Shown piece after piece: positions 6,477 to 8,387 of a DNA stretch of 8,387 nt (positions are counted from its first letter, which is position 1; every line of letters begins with the position of its first letter). Source of the stretch: Limnochordia bacterium (GTDB taxonomy: Bacteria > Bacillota > Limnochordia > Darwinibacteriales > SLO01). The position numbers were made by a program, and so were the translations under genes. Location: NCBI GenBank assembly GCA_007132635.1, contig SLOG01000090.1, forward strand, positions 1 to 8,387, given 5' to 3'. The notes under the pieces are model-generated. The model was not told where the DNA came from and did not search any database. It saw only the letters and a program-made list of their open reading frames with translations.

Positions 6477-7473
6477 AAAGCAGGTCCTCTTAGAGGTGAG
6501 TGAACTGAGAAAGTATTACCCCATATCCAGGGGCATATTCCGGCGAGTAGCTGGGTATGTTAAAGCTGTAGACGGTGTCAGTTTTTCCGTGAACCAAGGA
6601 GAGGTCGTGGGTTTGATTGGTGAAAGCGGCTGTGGAAAAACGACAACAGGCCGGTGTATCCTGCGAGCGATCACTCCTACTAGCGGCAGCATACTCTTTC
6701 ACAATGGGAAGGCCCAGGATGTAACGGCCATGAATCGTGACGAGCTTCGTGACTATCGTCGCAACGCCCAGATGATTTTTCAAGACCCTTATTCGTCACT
6801 GAATCCGAGAATGTCGGTTTTGGAGATCGTCGGTGAAGCTCTGTATGTCAATGGCGTGGCGCGCGGAAGAGCTTTAGAGGATCGGGTGCGTGTTCTCATG
6901 TCCCAAGTCGGGCTGAAACCCGAACACATGCGCCGGTTTCCCCATGCCTTCAGTGGCGGCCAGCGGCAGCGCATTGGCATCGCAAGGGCCCTCGCTCTTG
7001 AACCCAAGCTAATCGTCGCGGATGAGCCAACATCAGCCTTGGATGTGTCGATTCAAGCCCAGATTATCAACCTTCTTCAGAACCTCCAAAAGACACTAGG
7101 GCTTACCTACCTCCTGATTGCCCATGATCTAAGCGTGATCCGCCATTTCAGCAATCGCGTGGTTGTGCTCTATGTTGGTCAGGCTTGTGAAGTTTCCGAT
7201 ACGGAAGAACTATTTAGGGCGCCGCGTCACCCTTATACAGAGGCGTTATTGTCAGCAGTGCCGAAACCTGATCCCAAACGGCGCGGCAATCGCATAGTTT
7301 TGGGGGGCGAAGTTCCGGATCCCGCAGCTGCCCCGCTTGGCTGTAAGTTTCATCCTCGCTGCCCCTATTCCCAGGAGGTATGTCGCACGGAGTTGCCTCC
7401 GATGATCGAGGTGAGCGAGGACCACTTTGCCAGCTGTCACTTTTCCGAGACGTTGAAACTTCGAGCAGTGTAA
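6469..7473 (+). CDS. ABC importer ATP-binding protein, DppF/OppF-like
   Basis: This 334-residue ATPase is the partner of the preceding one; Opp/Dpp importers normally use such a heterodimer. The ATG at 6469 overlaps the upstream gene by 8 bases and has GAGGTG at 6456-6461, 7 bases away, as ribosome binding site. Walker A GESGCGKT is at 51-58, the Q-loop at 105 (IFQDPYSSLNP, a DppF/OppF hallmark), the signature FSGGQ at 161-165, Walker B LIVADEP at 181-187 with Glu186, and the switch histidine at 219 (AHDLSV). The C-terminal domain (HPYTEALLSAVP) ends with cysteines at 292, 298, 305 and 323 (GCKFHPRCPY). The length and all motifs are normal. It is the last importer gene. No clear intrinsic terminator follows; the stems in 7474-7576 are short. 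Confidence 0.94.
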   Translation: MVEKQVLLEVSELRKYYPISRGIFRRVAGYVKAVDGVSFSVNQGEVVGLIGESGCGKTTTGRCILRAITPTSGSILFHNGKAQDVTAMNRDELRDYRRNAQMIFQDPYSSLNPRMSVLEIVGEALYVNGVARGRALEDRVRVLMSQVGLKPEHMRRFPHAFSGGQRQRIGIARALALEPKLIVADEPTSALDVSIQAQIINLLQNLQKTLGLTYLLIAHDLSVIRHFSNRVVVLYVGQACEVSDTEELFRAPRHPYTEALLSAVPKPDPKRRGNRIVLGGEVPDPAAAPLGCKFHPRCPYSQEVCRTELPPMIEVSEDHFASCHFSETLKLRAV

Positions 7474-7576
7474 TGCGGGTTGAAAACTGGCGAGTTTTGA
7501 TGGCCAGACTTGAGAGAGCATGCCGAATACCTTGATCCAGACTGGAAGCCAAACGATGACTGGTGGGGGAGCCCTT

Positions 7577-8377
7577 TTAGCAACTGTCCCTGATGACTAA
7601 TTCGGTCGGCAGACAGTATGTCTCAAATTCCTTATACTCATTGGAGGTGAGTCTATCTAGTATAACCTCGGTACATCTAATGCCCATTTGGTGAGTAGGC
7701 TGCTTTACGACCGATAAAGGTGGATCTGTTATGCCGGCCCATTCGCAATCGTCAAAACCTATTATGGCTAGATCCTCGGGGATTCTAACCGCCTTTTCAC
7801 GTAAACAATACATGGAACCTATTGTCATCAGATTATTCGCCACAAACAGCGCCGTAATATCTGTACTCTCTAGCAACTCACATGTCAGCTGGTAGCCGCT
7901 GTTGATCCGAGAGTCGCCGATTTTTACAAGCCTTTCATCAAAGGGGATTCCGAAATCTCCCAGGGCATGTCTGTAGCCCTCTAGCCGATCATAGGTTGTT
8001 GTCAAACCTGGCATTCCCGCGATAATTCCAATCCGTTTGTGACCCTTTTCTATCAGAAAACTCACAGCGCGATTGGCTCCTCGTTCATTGTCCACCGTGA
8101 CATAGTCTCCAGCGTCGTATCCTACTGGTTTGCGGTCGATAAAGACAACAGGATAATCGTTTACGTAGGCTTTAAGGAACTTATGGTCGCCAGCAGTCGG
8201 GGCAATAATCAGTCCGTCTATCGATTGGGCGCCAAATATCCTTAACTGTGCCTCTTCTGCGGCTAGTTCATCATCGGAATTACCCAAAAGTATGTTGTAA
8301 CCTTTCTCTCTCAGAGATCGTGCTGCCGCCTGGAAAAAAGAGACAAAAAAGGAGTTCGAAATATCAGGGAATACCAC
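7577..8377 (-). CDS. LacI-family transcriptional regulator, ligand-binding domain (DNA-binding part missing or beyond the window)
   Basis: These 266 residues are the periplasmic-binding-protein-like sensor domain of a LacI/GalR regulator. Family landmarks are VFPDISNSFF (2-11), the effector-domain stretch SIDGLIIAP (52-60), VDNERGANRAVSFLIEKGHKRIG (95-117), TYDRLEGYRHAL (128-139), ALFVANNLMTIG (176-187) and IIGFDDCEWAGITDPPLSVVKQP (205-227). The usual N-terminal helix-turn-helix of about 55-60 residues is not seen. The window ends 10 bases upstream, and the codon just before the GTG at 8377 is TGA. The bases around it read I-I-stop-V-V-F-P-D, while the family normally has I-G-V-V-x-P-D, so the TGA probably replaces a glycine codon. 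The gene may be broken, may carry a sequence error near the edge, or may start here as a domain without DNA binding. No ribosome binding site is visible in the 10 bases left. It converges on the importer operon and is the likely source of its sugar-dependent control. Confidence 0.85.
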   Translation of the reverse strand: MVFPDISNSFFVSFFQAAARSLREKGYNILLGNSDDELAAEEAQLRIFGAQSIDGLIIAPTAGDHKFLKAYVNDYPVVFIDRKPVGYDAGDYVTVDNERGANRAVSFLIEKGHKRIGIIAGMPGLTTTYDRLEGYRHALGDFGIPFDERLVKIGDSRINSGYQLTCELLESTDITALFVANNLMTIGSMYCLREKAVRIPEDLAIIGFDDCEWAGITDPPLSVVKQPTHQMGIRCTEVILDRLTSNEYKEFETYCLPTELVIRDSC

Positions 8378-8387
8378 TCAGATAATG

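Noticed and set aside
7214..7552. Antisense frame under the end of the last importer gene as a gene
   Set aside because: It is a shadow of the ATPase gene with no recognisable domain; other antisense frames in the window were dismissed for the same reason.
7474..7576. Intrinsic terminator between the convergent importer and lacI genes
   Set aside because: Only short stems are found (AAAACT/AGTTTT at 7483-7498 and CTGGC/GCCAG at 7487-7507), with no GC-rich stem followed by a T-run on either strand.
8378..8380. UGA decoded as glycine throughout this genome
   Set aside because: TGA ends the glycosidase, first permease and first ATPase genes at the expected family C-termini, so it acts as stop.

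Overview
This window reads as one carbohydrate-uptake locus from a bacterium of roughly balanced base composition. It contains the 3' end of a family 2 glycoside hydrolase gene, then a complete five-gene ABC importer of the peptide/nickel (Opp/Dpp) class, and, on the opposite strand, most of a LacI-family regulator that runs to the right edge. The organism cannot be fixed from this sequence. The solute-binding protein has a Sec signal peptide with no lipobox cysteine, which would suit an organism with a periplasm (a Thermotogae-like or diderm Firmicutes-like lineage is one possibility). That is inference. TGA, TAA and TAG all end genes here, so the standard bacterial code applies.

Layout on the + strand: (1) 3-971, a glycosidase gene cut at its 5' end, probably a beta-galactosidase-type enzyme of GH2. 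(2) 972-1300, a 329-base regulatory gap. It carries an extended -10 promoter, a 16-bp near-palindrome overlapping that promoter that looks like an operator, and a leader of about 230 nt that can fold into a long imperfect hairpin. A smaller helix overlaps the ribosome binding site. (3) 1301-3217, a 638-residue solute-binding protein. (4) 3230-3256, a perfect 12-bp GC-rich stem-loop between the binding-protein gene and the rest of the operon. (5) 3299-4300 and 4297-5433, two permeases overlapping by ATGA. (6) 5451-6476 and 6469-7473, two ATPases overlapping by 8 bases. On the - strand, 7577-8377 encodes the ligand-binding domain of a LacI-family protein that converges on the operon.

How the genes probably work together: the importer brings in an oligosaccharide, the glycosidase trims it, and the LacI-type protein controls transcription by binding the operator and releasing it when sugar is present. 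Homology alone would label the importer 'dipeptide transport', but the glycosidase, the LacI regulator and the long 638-residue binding protein point to oligosaccharide uptake, as known for related transporters in Thermotoga.

I see no phage, mobile element, CRISPR array, RNA gene or clearly new system. The points most worth a second look are an in-frame TGA in the LacI gene exactly where a conserved glycine is expected, the operator and structured leader ahead of the binding-protein gene, and the stem-loop that probably sets the ratio of binding protein to permease.
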